NCBI GenBank assembly: GCA_001782045.1
Contig: MFNK01000002.1
Location: forward strand, 1 to 48,228
Direction: 5' to 3'
Source of the DNA: Candidatus Levybacteria bacterium RIFCSPHIGHO2_01_FULL_36_15b
GTDB lineage: Bacteria; Patescibacteria; Microgenomatia; Levybacterales; UBA12049
DNA: 48,228 nucleotides
In this document: positions 24,930 through 33,791 of the stretch, piece after piece
Numbering within the stretch: position 1 is the first letter of the stretch
How the letters are laid out: each line of letters opens with the position of its first letter
Translations under genes and position numbers: made by a program
Notes under the pieces: model-generated
Told to the model about the DNA's origin: nothing
Database searches by the model: none
What the model saw: the letters and a program-made list of their open reading frames with translations, nothing else

Positions 24930-25943
24930 ATGATGGCTAAACAAGCAGTTATTATTGGGGTTTCTTCGCAAGATGGGTCATATCTTGCAGAACTACTGCT
25001 CGAAAAGGGATATAATGTAACGGGCACAATAAGAAGATCTACTAACTTTTATCAGGAAAATCTAACTCAGTTATACGGAAAAATAAAAATTGAAGCCGCA
25101 GATTTAATAGACGGAGAGTCTATTTCAAGGGTCATAAGAGATTCTAACCCTGACGAAGTATACAACATTGCCTCTCAAAGCGTTCCTCATGACAGTTGGT
25201 CTCATCCTTTCTATACAGGAGAAGTAACGGGACTTGGGCCTGTTCGTGTATTGGAAGCCGTACGTCACTTTGCACCAAATGCTAGATTTTATCAGGCAAC
25301 AAGCAGAGAAATTTACGGAAATGTTAAAGCAAAAGTAGCAAATGAAGAAACGCTTCTTGATGCAAATAATCCTTATGGCATTGCAAAAGCATATGCCCAC
25401 ATGATGGTAAGATGCTACAGAGAATCTTATGATATGTTTGCATGCGGAGGTATTTTATTTAATCACGAAAGTCCAAGAAGAAGTCTTCACTTTGTAACAA
25501 GAAAGATTACTGCAGCAGTAGCGTGTATAAAGAATGGAGTTAAAAACCCGCCCCTAAATGAATTGGGAGAACCACTAGTAGATAGCAATGGGAAACTACA
25601 TCTTGGAAATTTAGAATCCCAAAGAGATTGGGGTTATGCAAAAGATTATGTTGAAGCAATGTGGCTTATGTTACAAAATAAAGAACCTAAAGATTATGTA
25701 ATTGCAACAAATACGTCTTATTCTGTAAAAGACGCATGTACAATAGCCTTTGAATACGCAGGATTAAATTGGGAAGATCATGTTGTCTCAGATAAGCATT
25801 TACTTAGACCTACAGAAATAAAAGAACTAAGAGGTGATTATACAAATGCAAAAAAAGATATGGGATGGGAACCAAAAACTTCGTTTGAAGAACTTATGAA
25901 AATAATGGTTGATGCTGATTTAGAGCGTTTCAAAATCCACTAA
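24930..25943 (+). CDS. gmd: GDP-mannose 4,6-dehydratase
   Basis: The 337-aa extended SDR makes GDP-4-keto-6-deoxymannose. It shows GVSSQDGSYLAELLLEKGY with the following GTIRRS (the NADP-binding arm typical of Gmd), ATSREIYG, YGIAKAYAH (YxxxK) and FNHESPRR, the Gmd signature. It faces the reductase gene at 25940-26896, with a 4-nt overlap of the 3' ends; together they would yield GDP-D-rhamnose. The start may be 24930 or the second ATG at 24933. Confidence 0.92.
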   Translation: MMAKQAVIIGVSSQDGSYLAELLLEKGYNVTGTIRRSTNFYQENLTQLYGKIKIEAADLIDGESISRVIRDSNPDEVYNIASQSVPHDSWSHPFYTGEVTGLGPVRVLEAVRHFAPNARFYQATSREIYGNVKAKVANEETLLDANNPYGIAKAYAHMMVRCYRESYDMFACGGILFNHESPRRSLHFVTRKITAAVACIKNGVKNPPLNELGEPLVDSNGKLHLGNLESQRDWGYAKDYVEAMWLMLQNKEPKDYVIATNTSYSVKDACTIAFEYAGLNWEDHVVSDKHLLRPTEIKELRGDYTNAKKDMGWEPKTSFEELMKIMVDADLERFKIH

Positions 25944-26896
25944 GATTTATTTCTCCAAAAATCAAGTATTCTTTTTAAACTTTCTTCTATTGGAATACTA
26001 GGCTTCCAATCTGTAAGTTTTTGAAACTTAGATGGATTACAGACAAGCTCAGGATTATCAATTGGCCGAAGCAGCGTTTGGTTTACTTTTACTTCAATTT
26101 TTTTGTTGGACAAAGAAAGAAGCATGTCTAAAATTTCAGACATCTTAAGGCTTTTTCCTGAACCAATATTATATACGTCTCCGTCCTTTCCATGCTGCAT
26201 AAGTAAATAGTATGCGTAAACCATATCCTCAACATCCGTAAAATCTCTCTTAGAATCCAAATTTCCTACTTCTAACACAGGCTCTATTAGTCCTTTTTCG
26301 ATTTCTACAATTTTTTTTGCAAATGCGGCAATAGAAAAGGCTTCAGTTTGTCCAGGACCTATATGATTAAATGGTCTAGCTCTTACTGTTTTAAGACCAT
26401 AAGTTAGAAAATACTGCAAACCCAAATAATCTTGTGCTATTTTAGAAACCGCATAAGGATTAGTCGGATTTAAAGGAGTTTCTTCATCTATTGGTAGATC
26501 TTTTAAGACAACCTTCCCATAAATTTCCGCTGAAGAAACAATAAGAATCTTAGAATTTAAGTTCAATCTTCTAACAGCTTCTAAAAGATTGACCTGAGCT
26601 TCAATATTGTTAGTTAAAACTTTGACTGGATCTTCAAAACTTTCCCCTGGAGCTGACAGTGCGGCTAGGTGGTAAATTTCATCGGGTTTTATTTCTTTTA
26701 TAGAGTTAAAAACCGAATCAGCATCTAAAAGGTTCAATCTAATAAAACTTGGTCCAGGTATATCAGAAAGCACTAATTTACTGTTTTCGCTTACATATGT
26801 ACCAAATAGGTTATACTCTTTTTTTGTGGAAAGATAGTGGATTAAATGTCTTCCTGCAAATCCGGTGGCTCCAGTAATTAAGATTTTTTTACTCAT
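25940..26896 (-). CDS. rmd: GDP-6-deoxy-D-mannose reductase-like SDR
   Basis: The 318-aa extended SDR has GATGFAGRHL (Rossmann glycines), HLAALSAPGESF, SSAEIYG, YAVSK (YxxxK) and ARPFNHIGPGQ, matching the Rmd/GDP-4-keto-6-deoxymannose reductase branch. It would reduce the Gmd product to GDP-D-rhamnose. It overlaps ugd by 1 nt and is co-directional with the rest of the sugar operon. A GDP-fucose-type product is less likely because no GMER/WcaG-like sequence is seen. Confidence 0.8.
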   Translation of the reverse strand: MSKKILITGATGFAGRHLIHYLSTKKEYNLFGTYVSENSKLVLSDIPGPSFIRLNLLDADSVFNSIKEIKPDEIYHLAALSAPGESFEDPVKVLTNNIEAQVNLLEAVRRLNLNSKILIVSSAEIYGKVVLKDLPIDEETPLNPTNPYAVSKIAQDYLGLQYFLTYGLKTVRARPFNHIGPGQTEAFSIAAFAKKIVEIEKGLIEPVLEVGNLDSKRDFTDVEDMVYAYYLLMQHGKDGDVYNIGSGKSLKMSEILDMLLSLSNKKIEVKVNQTLLRPIDNPELVCNPSKFQKLTDWKPSIPIEESLKRILDFWRNKS

Positions 26897-28185
26897 TATC
26901 TACCAATACCTATGTAGTTGAATCCCTCGTTTCTTAAACTTTCCGGATCATAAAGATTTCTAGCATCAATTATATTTAGTGTCTTCATTCTCTTTTTAAT
27001 ATTTTTATAATCAAGTTCCTTAAACTCACTCCACTCTGTTAAAACAATTAATAAGTCAACTCCATCTGCAACGGAATATGCGTCGTCTTTATAATCAATA
27101 TCTTTTAGCACTGTTTTTGCATTGTGCCCTGCCTTAGGGTCAAAAGCAGAAATTTTTGCACCGTCATTTTGAAGCAAGTTAATAATATCAATAGAGGGAG
27201 CGTCTCTCATATCATCAGTATTTGCCTTATAAGCCAGACCCAAAATGCCTATCTTTTTTCCTCTTAAATCACCTAGCATTTTTCGTGCTTTTCTAACAAT
27301 GTCCCGCTTTGCCTGATGGTTTATATTCTCAACATCTTCAAGAAGCGAAAACGAATAATCAGCATCTTTTGCTATTGAAATTAATGCTTTTACGTCCTTT
27401 GGAAAACAGCTTCCTCCGTATCCTGGTCCAGGTGACAAAAACATGTCTCCAATTCTTCTGTCCTTTCCTATACCTTCTAAAACCTTTAAAGCGTCTGCTC
27501 CCAAAAGCTCCGAAAGCTTAGCGATTACATTTGCATAGGAAATTTTCATTGCCAAAAATGAATTAGCCGCATACTTTATTAATTCTGCTGTTTCAAAATT
27601 TGTTAAAACAAACGGTGCTTTAATAGGCTCATGAACTTTAACAAGTAAGTCTTGGGCTCTTTTGCTTTCCGTACCTACTACAATTCTATCGGGGTTTGTT
27701 GTATCCATAATTGCGCTTCCTTCTCTTAAAAACTCCGGGACCGAAGCGTAATCCACCTGCGCCCCCTTTGACTTTGAATCTTCCAAAATTTTCTTGACTT
27801 TTCTGTTTGTGCCTGTAGGTACCGTACTTTTAGTAGCAACAACTGTATATCCTTCAAGATATTTTCCTACCTCTTCTGCTACCTCTAAAACCGTAGAGAG
27901 ATCTGCGTCACCGGTTTTTGTCGAGGGAGTTCCTACGGCAATAAAAACTATATCAGAATTTGGAACAGATTCTTTATAACTAAGAGTGAAGATTAACCTT
28001 TTGGCTACTACATTTTTCTTGACAAGTTCTTCTAAACCAGGTTCATAAAAGGGTACTATTCCTTTTTTCAGCTTTTCTATTTTTTCCGGAGTATGTCCAA
28101 TAACATAAACTTTATTTCCAAAATCGGCAAAAACAGTGGCTGTTACAAGTCCAACATAACCGTGGCCAATAAATGTTAAAGTCAT
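26896..28185 (-). CDS. ugd: UDP-glucose 6-dehydrogenase
   Basis: The 429-aa enzyme oxidises UDP-glucose to UDP-glucuronate. It begins with an NAD site (FIGHGYVGLVTATVFADFG), followed by AVGTPSTKTGDADLS, KSTVPTGT, PEFLREGSA, and the catalytic-cysteine segment GPGYGGSCFPKD. LAYKANTDDMRDAPSI marks the C-terminal domain. Length is normal. Its product would feed the UXS-like enzyme. It overlaps rmlD by 4 nt. Confidence 0.95.
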   Translation of the reverse strand: MTLTFIGHGYVGLVTATVFADFGNKVYVIGHTPEKIEKLKKGIVPFYEPGLEELVKKNVVAKRLIFTLSYKESVPNSDIVFIAVGTPSTKTGDADLSTVLEVAEEVGKYLEGYTVVATKSTVPTGTNRKVKKILEDSKSKGAQVDYASVPEFLREGSAIMDTTNPDRIVVGTESKRAQDLLVKVHEPIKAPFVLTNFETAELIKYAANSFLAMKISYANVIAKLSELLGADALKVLEGIGKDRRIGDMFLSPGPGYGGSCFPKDVKALISIAKDADYSFSLLEDVENINHQAKRDIVRKARKMLGDLRGKKIGILGLAYKANTDDMRDAPSIDIINLLQNDGAKISAFDPKAGHNAKTVLKDIDYKDDAYSVADGVDLLIVLTEWSEFKELDYKNIKKRMKTLNIIDARNLYDPESLRNEGFNYIGIGR

Positions 28186-29051
28186 AATTGTTTTTTAATT
28201 ATATTTAAACCTGCTTGAAAAGAATTCATGCCTACTCCAAGCTTTTGTATTTTATCATTGTTAAGTGCTGATGAAAAGGGTTCAGGCGGCCTTCCTATCA
28301 AAAACTCTTTTCTTGTAATTTTGTGGACCAGTAAACTATCAAGATTAAAAATCTTCGTAATTAAAATTGCTGCGTCATATATACTTAAAATTTCACTTCC
28401 CACTATATTGTATATGCCTTTTGAATCTTTCTTAATTAAAACATCTAGCGCATTTGCAATATCATCGATAAAAGTTGGGCTAATAATTCTATCTGTTAAA
28501 GCAGTTATTTGCGTACCATCTGTAAGGATTTTAATAAAAAGACGCACAAAATCTAATTTCTCAAAAGACGCTCTATACGGATAAGCAAGCCGCATGATAA
28601 GCCAGGGTGTAGGAAGTTCCCTCACAATTTTCTCCGCTTCATATTTAGTTTGAGCATACCAACTTAAGGGATTATAATTTGCATCTTCTTTAAAACCGCC
28701 ATCCGGCATATTCTCTCCGCCAACGACCATATCCGTTGAGAAATAAATTAATTTTTTTCCGGTTTCTTGACAAGCTCGAGCTACATTTTTTGTTCCTAAA
28801 ACATTAATTTTATAAGACTGACTATCTTCTTTTAGAGCTTTCTCTTCTTCAGCACCTTTAACATCCGTGTAAGCTGCTAAATGAATTAGTGTATTTGAAT
28901 CGGATGCTGAAAGGGCTTTTTTAACTGAATTATAGTCGGTTATATCTACTCCATTGCTTCTGCTAAGATTCTTAAAAGTATATTTTTCCGACAATAATTT
29001 AACTATCCTTGTTCCTATTAAACCATTCAGTCCGGTTCCAATTAATTTCAT
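28182..29051 (-). CDS. rmlD: dTDP-4-dehydrorhamnose reductase
   Basis: The 289-aa SDR performs the last step of dTDP-L-rhamnose synthesis. It shows IGTGLNGLIGTRIVKLL (variant Rossmann loop), VDITDY, LIHLAAYTDVKGAE, STDMVVGG, and YAQTKYEAE (YxxxK). It follows rmlB after 12 nt on the same strand. The first glycine motif is slightly unusual (GTGLNGLIG). An RmlA (dTDP-glucose synthase) gene is not in the window. Confidence 0.85.
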   Translation of the reverse strand: MKLIGTGLNGLIGTRIVKLLSEKYTFKNLSRSNGVDITDYNSVKKALSASDSNTLIHLAAYTDVKGAEEEKALKEDSQSYKINVLGTKNVARACQETGKKLIYFSTDMVVGGENMPDGGFKEDANYNPLSWYAQTKYEAEKIVRELPTPWLIMRLAYPYRASFEKLDFVRLFIKILTDGTQITALTDRIISPTFIDDIANALDVLIKKDSKGIYNIVGSEILSIYDAAILITKIFNLDSLLVHKITRKEFLIGRPPEPFSSALNNDKIQKLGVGMNSFQAGLNIIKKQL

Positions 29052-29063
29052 ATCGAGGTTTTG

Positions 29064-30083
29064 TTATGCGTCTAAATTACCGAATTGTTTTTTGTAATAA
29101 TCTTTAAATTCACCTGATTTTATCTTTTTCCACCAGCTTTCGTTCTTTTTATACCATTCAACCGTAATTTTGAGGGCTTCATCTAAGTCATGCTTTGGCT
29201 CCCAGCCCAATTCGTTTTTAATCTTGCTCCAGTCTATATCATACCTTCTGTCGTTTCCCAATCTATCAGGCACCAGCTTTATTAAATCTTCGCTTTCACC
29301 AACCAGGACTAGAATTTTTTTAACAATATCTAAGTTTGAAATACCATTTCTAAGTCCTCCAACTAAATAAGTTTCCCCAATTTTTCCTTTCTGTAGAATA
29401 AGGTCAATTGCGGAAACATGATCATTAACAAATAGCCAATCTCTTTCGTTTTTTCCGTCTCCATGAATTGGAATTTTTTTATGTTCCAATGCGTTAGTTA
29501 TTGCCAAAGGAATAAGTTTTTCAGGATACATAGCGGGCCCAAAATTATTTGAACAATTGCTGATTGTTATTGGCAAACCATAAGTATAGTAATAAGCTCT
29601 AACTAGATGATCTGATCCTGCTTTTGTGGCAGAATACGGACTCCTTGGGTTATATAACGTATTCTCGTTAAATTTGTTTTTGTCATTTAAATCTAACGTT
29701 CCAAAAACTTCGTCTGTTGATATGTGATGAAATCTTTTAATGTTTTCTCTTCTTGCAACCTCAAGTAAAGTATATGTACCCACTAAGTTAGATTGTACAA
29801 ATGGCCATGGATCAAGAATTGATCTGTCTACGTGAGTTTCTGCAGCAAAATGAACAACGATTTCTACTCCTTCTATAACTTCTTCAACTAAAGACATATC
29901 TGAAATGTCACCTTTTATAAATTTATATCTTGGGCTATCCTGAACCTGTTGTAAGTTTGCTAAACTTGCTGCATAAGTTAAATTATCGAGGTTAGTTATT
30001 GAATCATCTGGATGGGAAGATAACCAGTGGTTAATAAAATGAGACCCAATAAAACCCGCACCACCAGTGACCAATAGCTTCAT
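29064..30083 (-). CDS. rmlB: dTDP-glucose 4,6-dehydratase
   Basis: The 339-aa extended SDR shows GGAGFIGSHFINH, NLDNLTYA, HFAAETHVDRSI, HHISTDEVFG (catalytic D-E), and YSATKAGSDHLVRAYYYTYGLP, all standard for RmlB. It catalyses the second step of dTDP-L-rhamnose synthesis. Its promoter has TTGTGT, a 17-nt spacer and an extended TGGTAATAT -10, about 12 nt before the ATG, and is interleaved with the promoter of the divergent rmlC-like gene. Confidence 0.95.
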   Translation of the reverse strand: MKLLVTGGAGFIGSHFINHWLSSHPDDSITNLDNLTYAASLANLQQVQDSPRYKFIKGDISDMSLVEEVIEGVEIVVHFAAETHVDRSILDPWPFVQSNLVGTYTLLEVARRENIKRFHHISTDEVFGTLDLNDKNKFNENTLYNPRSPYSATKAGSDHLVRAYYYTYGLPITISNCSNNFGPAMYPEKLIPLAITNALEHKKIPIHGDGKNERDWLFVNDHVSAIDLILQKGKIGETYLVGGLRNGISNLDIVKKILVLVGESEDLIKLVPDRLGNDRRYDIDWSKIKNELGWEPKHDLDEALKITVEWYKKNESWWKKIKSGEFKDYYKKQFGNLDA

Positions 30084-30095
30084 ATTTATCTATTT

Positions 30096-30141
30096 ATATT
30101 ACCATCTATTGTTTGTTAACACAATATTTTTCTGCTATATT
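30096..30141. promoter_or_regulatory. interleaved divergent promoters of rmlB and rmlC
   Basis: Minus strand: TTGTGT (30119-30124), 17 nt, TAATAT (30096-30101). Plus strand: TTGTTA (30113-30118), 17 nt, TATATT (30136-30141); the plus start site would fall on the rmlC ATG at 30148. The two -35 elements lie next to each other, so the polymerases would compete. Confidence 0.55.
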
Positions 30142-30147
30142 AATGTC

Positions 30148-30777
30148 ATGTCTAAATACGATTTAATCATTTCCCCGACCGATGATTCATGGCCTAAAAT
30201 GATAAAAACAACAGAAATTCCGGGTCTTTTAATTTATCAAAGGGAAGTATTTGAAGATAACAGAGGGTTTTTTCATGAAATTATCGAGCTTAAAGATATA
30301 GAAAAAGTTCTTGGAAAGAAAATAAATATTGTTCAAAGTAATCATGCTAGGTCATATCCTAATGTAATAAGAGGCTTTCACGCAGAGCCATGGGAAAAAA
30401 TAATTTATGTTGCGAGCGGAGAAGCAATGGCTGTAATAGTAGACTTTAGGACAGACTCGGAAACCTTTGGAAAAGCAGTAAAAATAATGTTAGGAGAAAA
30501 AAATCACAATACTATCTATCTTCCTGAGGGCATGGGAAATTCTTTTTGTGTAATTGGGGATAAAACAGTTGAATATATTTACTACATTACTAATTATTTT
30601 GAAGGAAAACCTACACCCGCAGTATTTTATAACGATCCGATAATTATTAAACAGTTTGGGGGCTGGCCAATCGATAATCCTATTGTTTCCGAAAAAGATA
30701 AAAACTATCCAACACTAAAAGAAAAATTTGGAAATCTTGTGGATTTCTCAAAATTTTCCTGGCTACAAGGCGCTTAA
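30148..30777 (+). CDS. rmlC: dTDP-4-dehydrorhamnose 3,5-epimerase-like cupin
   Basis: The 209-aa protein has the RmlC layout: FEDNRGFFHEI, the catalytic histidine in VIRGFHAEPWEK, VDFRTDSETFG, and YLPEGMGNSFCVIGDKTVEYIYYITNYF. It would epimerise the RmlB product before RmlD reduction. An in-frame start at 30067 is rejected because it lies upstream of the -10 box and inside rmlB. It converges on a glycosyltransferase gene with a 15-nt overlap. Confidence 0.82.
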   Translation: MSKYDLIISPTDDSWPKMIKTTEIPGLLIYQREVFEDNRGFFHEIIELKDIEKVLGKKINIVQSNHARSYPNVIRGFHAEPWEKIIYVASGEAMAVIVDFRTDSETFGKAVKIMLGEKNHNTIYLPEGMGNSFCVIGDKTVEYIYYITNYFEGKPTPAVFYNDPIIIKQFGGWPIDNPIVSEKDKNYPTLKEKFGNLVDFSKFSWLQGA

Positions 30778-31686
30778 AGTTTTTCGCTCCAAAACATTTA
30801 TTCCCAGTTGAACCAAGTAGTAAATAAAAAATGAGTACTTATTCTTATAATTTTTTTCATAAAAAATTCTCATTGCTTTAAATCTTGCTATCTGCAATCT
30901 TTTTTTTGTCTCCAGATTAGCTGTTGTTATATTTTCGGAGTCTTTTTTTATGCCGCTAGCTGCTCCTCCTATGTGCATAATGCTAACTTCCCCTAAATAA
31001 TATATTTCATAACCTAATTTTTGAATATCAAAACATAATTGCAAATCCTCTCCGTAAAAGAAATAATCTTCATCCCACCATCCCACTTTCTCACCTATAT
31101 TGTAGGGAATCAACATGAATGCACCTTCTATTGCATCGACTTTATGAGTCGAATCTGAATTTTTCCAACCTTGGGTATAGCCTGAAAATAACCGGCTTTT
31201 TGGAAAAATTCTTTGTAATCCGGAAAAATAACAAAACGCGTTCCATGGAGTCGGAAAACCCCTATGGCAATTAAAATCAACTAAACCATCCTTGTTAATT
31301 AATTTACATGAAGAAGCGCCTACTTTGGGATTTTTATCCATAAAATCAATCATATGGTCTAAAGTGTCTTTGTATACTACCGTATCTGGATTTAAAAACA
31401 GTACATATTCGCCCTTTACATAAAAAATCCCTTTATTATTTCCTGCTGCAAAACCTAAATTAGACCCGTTATCAACTATTTGAAATAATTTTATACTCGA
31501 TGTCTTTTTATATTCATTAAGCGCTTCTATCGTTCCGTCTTTTGATTTATTATCACATACGATAAGCTGGAAAATGCCATCACTTACCTTATCTTTATAG
31601 TTTTTTTCTATAGATTTTATAGCATCAAGGGTTATATCTTTTGTATTGTAAGTAAGAATAATTACTGAAAGCTTAGGTGTATTCAT
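30763..31686 (-). CDS. family-2 glycosyltransferase, rhamnosyltransferase-like
   Basis: The 307-aa protein has the GT-A start SVIILTYNTKDITLDAIKSI, the nucleotide-binding DNKSKDGT, the DxD-like FLNPDTVV, and the WbbL-type region WWDEDYFFYGEDLQLCFDIQKLGY ending in HIGG. WbbL-type enzymes often transfer rhamnose, which fits the dTDP-rhamnose genes next door, but specificity cannot be read from sequence. It overlaps the next glycosyltransferase by 4 nt. Confidence 0.83.
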   Translation of the reverse strand: MNTPKLSVIILTYNTKDITLDAIKSIEKNYKDKVSDGIFQLIVCDNKSKDGTIEALNEYKKTSSIKLFQIVDNGSNLGFAAGNNKGIFYVKGEYVLFLNPDTVVYKDTLDHMIDFMDKNPKVGASSCKLINKDGLVDFNCHRGFPTPWNAFCYFSGLQRIFPKSRLFSGYTQGWKNSDSTHKVDAIEGAFMLIPYNIGEKVGWWDEDYFFYGEDLQLCFDIQKLGYEIYYLGEVSIMHIGGAASGIKKDSENITTANLETKKRLQIARFKAMRIFYEKNYKNKYSFFIYYLVQLGINVLERKTLSAL

Positions 31687-32570
31687 TTAATGACAGATAG
31701 AGCCTCTTTGTATGTATTTTTTAAATACGAATTGCCGACTATGTAACCTATTAAGATTAATATTATTGCTTTAGTTATTAAAACCGTTTTTAAAATAAAA
31801 AATTCTAAATATGATCTGTGTTTTTTATAAAAATATAATAAATTCTTATATATATTTACAATTGCAAAGGTTCTATTAGTGGTACCATATTCTTTGTGGA
31901 GTATATTTAAATCGGGAAAGAAAAAAGTTTTATATCCCATTTTCTTTGCTCTATAACAAAGTTCCATATCCTCTATATACATAAACATATTTTCATCAAA
32001 TCCATTTAATAAGTTGAATATCTCTTTTCTTATCATTAAAAGTCCTCCTTTTACCCAATCTACCTCAGAAATTTTGTCAGGACTTTTATCTAAAAGTCTA
32101 TATTTTTGTAGACCTAAAAGTAACATAATGGCTTTTGCTAAAGTGTAAAAACTACCAGAACTTGGCTGCAAACTGCCATCAATATTTTTGAGCTGTCCGC
32201 CAAGAATGGCTACACTTGGACTTTGTTCTATATAAGTAACCATATCTAAAATACCTCTATCATTAACTACAGTATCGTTATTTAAAAAAAGTAAAAATTT
32301 TCCGCTTGAGCATGAGACTCCAATATTGCAGCCCTTACCAAATCCGTCATTCTTTTTATTTTCAATAATCCGAACATTATTATACTTTTTATCTTTAACT
32401 TCGGAATTTAAAACCTTTAAAGAGCCATCATTTGATGCGTTATCGACAATTATCACCTCAAATATATTTTCTGAAAATTCTTTTTTAAAATTGGTTATTA
32501 ATGAATTTAAACAAGAAATAGTTAAATTATATTTTTTATAATTAATTAAAACTATTGAAAGAAGCATCAA
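31683..32570 (-). CDS. family-2 glycosyltransferase, WbbL-like, with C-terminal membrane segment
   Basis: The 295-aa protein shows SIVLINYKKYNLTISCLNSL, VDNASNDGS, FLNNDTVV (DxD-like), and NGFDENMFMYIEDMELCYRAKKMGY with HKEYG. A hydrophobic segment (about residues 255-277) ends the protein and may fix it to the membrane. It is a paralogue of the neighbouring transferase, suggesting that two sugars are added in turn to one glycan. Confidence 0.83.
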   Translation of the reverse strand: MMLLSIVLINYKKYNLTISCLNSLITNFKKEFSENIFEVIIVDNASNDGSLKVLNSEVKDKKYNNVRIIENKKNDGFGKGCNIGVSCSSGKFLLFLNNDTVVNDRGILDMVTYIEQSPSVAILGGQLKNIDGSLQPSSGSFYTLAKAIMLLLGLQKYRLLDKSPDKISEVDWVKGGLLMIRKEIFNLLNGFDENMFMYIEDMELCYRAKKMGYKTFFFPDLNILHKEYGTTNRTFAIVNIYKNLLYFYKKHRSYLEFFILKTVLITKAIILILIGYIVGNSYLKNTYKEALSVIK

Positions 32571-32833
32571 ACTCTTCCCCCCACTATTATGAAAAAGATC
32601 ATAGATATACCAAGAAGACCAATTAGTAGGTACTCCAGCAATATTTTTGTACTTAGATCGTGATTTATCTTATGATGAACTATTCCCCATATAACGTAAA
32701 ATACTACAGTCAAAATTAGAGTCAAAAAAACAAGCGGCAAATTTGGATAAGAAACAATTGATGCAAAAAATCCTAAAACAAATATTAAAATCATTGAAAT
32801 ATAATACCCAAAATGTTTAAGAAACTTTTTCAT
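32567..32833 (-). CDS. small multi-pass membrane protein of unknown function
   Basis: The 88-aa protein is almost wholly hydrophobic, with three predicted membrane segments. The ATG at 32833 is preferred: AAGGAAG lies about 11 nt upstream, and it starts 1 nt after the stop of the CAP-domain gene. It overlaps the following glycosyltransferase by 4 nt. No family recognised. Confidence 0.6.
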   Translation of the reverse strand: MKKFLKHFGYYISMILIFVLGFFASIVSYPNLPLVFLTLILTVVFYVIWGIVHHKINHDLSTKILLEYLLIGLLGISMIFFIIVGGRV

Positions 32834-32834
32834 T

Positions 32835-33788
32835 CTAAATAACACTTCCTTTTAATAAAAAGAGAATTATAGCCAGTATCATCCCTAAGAATATTACGTG
32901 ATCCAGATTGTGACCTACAAATCTTAATATCTTTTTTCTTTCGATAATTACTACATCAAGAATAAGAACAAACATAAATAAAGTAACAGTTAAAGCAGCT
33001 ATGTTGGAAGAAAAAGTTTGCGCATTAATTAATGGCTTTATTTGTGAATTTGAAGCAAGCGCATTTGCTATGGCGGAAGGGGTTGCTTTTTCTTGAACTG
33101 GCTCCTTGACTTCTTCTTTAACCAAAGCAAGGGTTGGAGTTGGACTTGTTGTTTGCAAAGTAACTACAGGGGTTGGACTTATTGCTTGAACAGCTTGCTG
33201 TACGGCTACTTTATTTCCAACTGGCGCACCTGTATTTCCAAACATTTCAACAACCAAAACAGTATCTTCACCGGTTAAATTTCCTGTAACAACCGCAAAG
33301 CCAACATTGCTATACTTGCTGGACATAATATTATCTCTGTGAGTTGGACTTGCCAACCATGCGTTTAAAACATCACTCGTACTATTGTAGCCTCGTGCCA
33401 GATTCTCTCCTGCATAAATGTAGCTATACCCTGAATTTTTTATAAAATACCACGGCGTGGTCCCATCCGGAGCTATATGTGCCCAATAGTTTTTACTAAG
33501 CATATCATTTGCCTTATTATATGCAGCAGAAGTTAACTGACTATTTAAGGATAAAGGCGGGAGTCCATTCTCTTGCCTCCTTTGATTGGTTAATATTAAG
33601 AGCTCATCAGTAGAAACATTTGCCGAAATACCTAAAACTGATGGAAAATTTGCCCTTGTAAAAGACATTAAAATGCCGGAGGCAAAGAAAATAAGTATGA
33701 AAAAAGCCAATAACTGAGGATGCAAAATTCTTGCCCTATAATTATTAGATACTTGTGGGGTTAAAATATGACGCAATAATTTAAGCAT
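32835..33788 (-). CDS. CAP-domain (SCP/YkwD-like) membrane-anchored protein
   Basis: The 317-aa protein has an N-terminal membrane segment (about residues 27-45), a CAP domain (residues ~63-180: LLILTNQRRQENGLPPLSLNSQL, AHIAPDGTTPWYFI, GENLARGY, and SPTHRDNIMSSKYSNVG), a Pro/Thr-rich linker, and two further hydrophobic segments. The CAP histidines and glutamate (H in YWAHI, E in GENLA, H in SPTHRDN) are present. Bacterial CAP proteins of this kind are surface proteins of mostly unknown function. Confidence 0.85.
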   Translation of the reverse strand: MLKLLRHILTPQVSNNYRARILHPQLLAFFILIFFASGILMSFTRANFPSVLGISANVSTDELLILTNQRRQENGLPPLSLNSQLTSAAYNKANDMLSKNYWAHIAPDGTTPWYFIKNSGYSYIYAGENLARGYNSTSDVLNAWLASPTHRDNIMSSKYSNVGFAVVTGNLTGEDTVLVVEMFGNTGAPVGNKVAVQQAVQAISPTPVVTLQTTSPTPTLALVKEEVKEPVQEKATPSAIANALASNSQIKPLINAQTFSSNIAALTVTLFMFVLILDVVIIERKKILRFVGHNLDHVIFLGMILAIILFLLKGSVI

Positions 33789-33791
33789 ATT

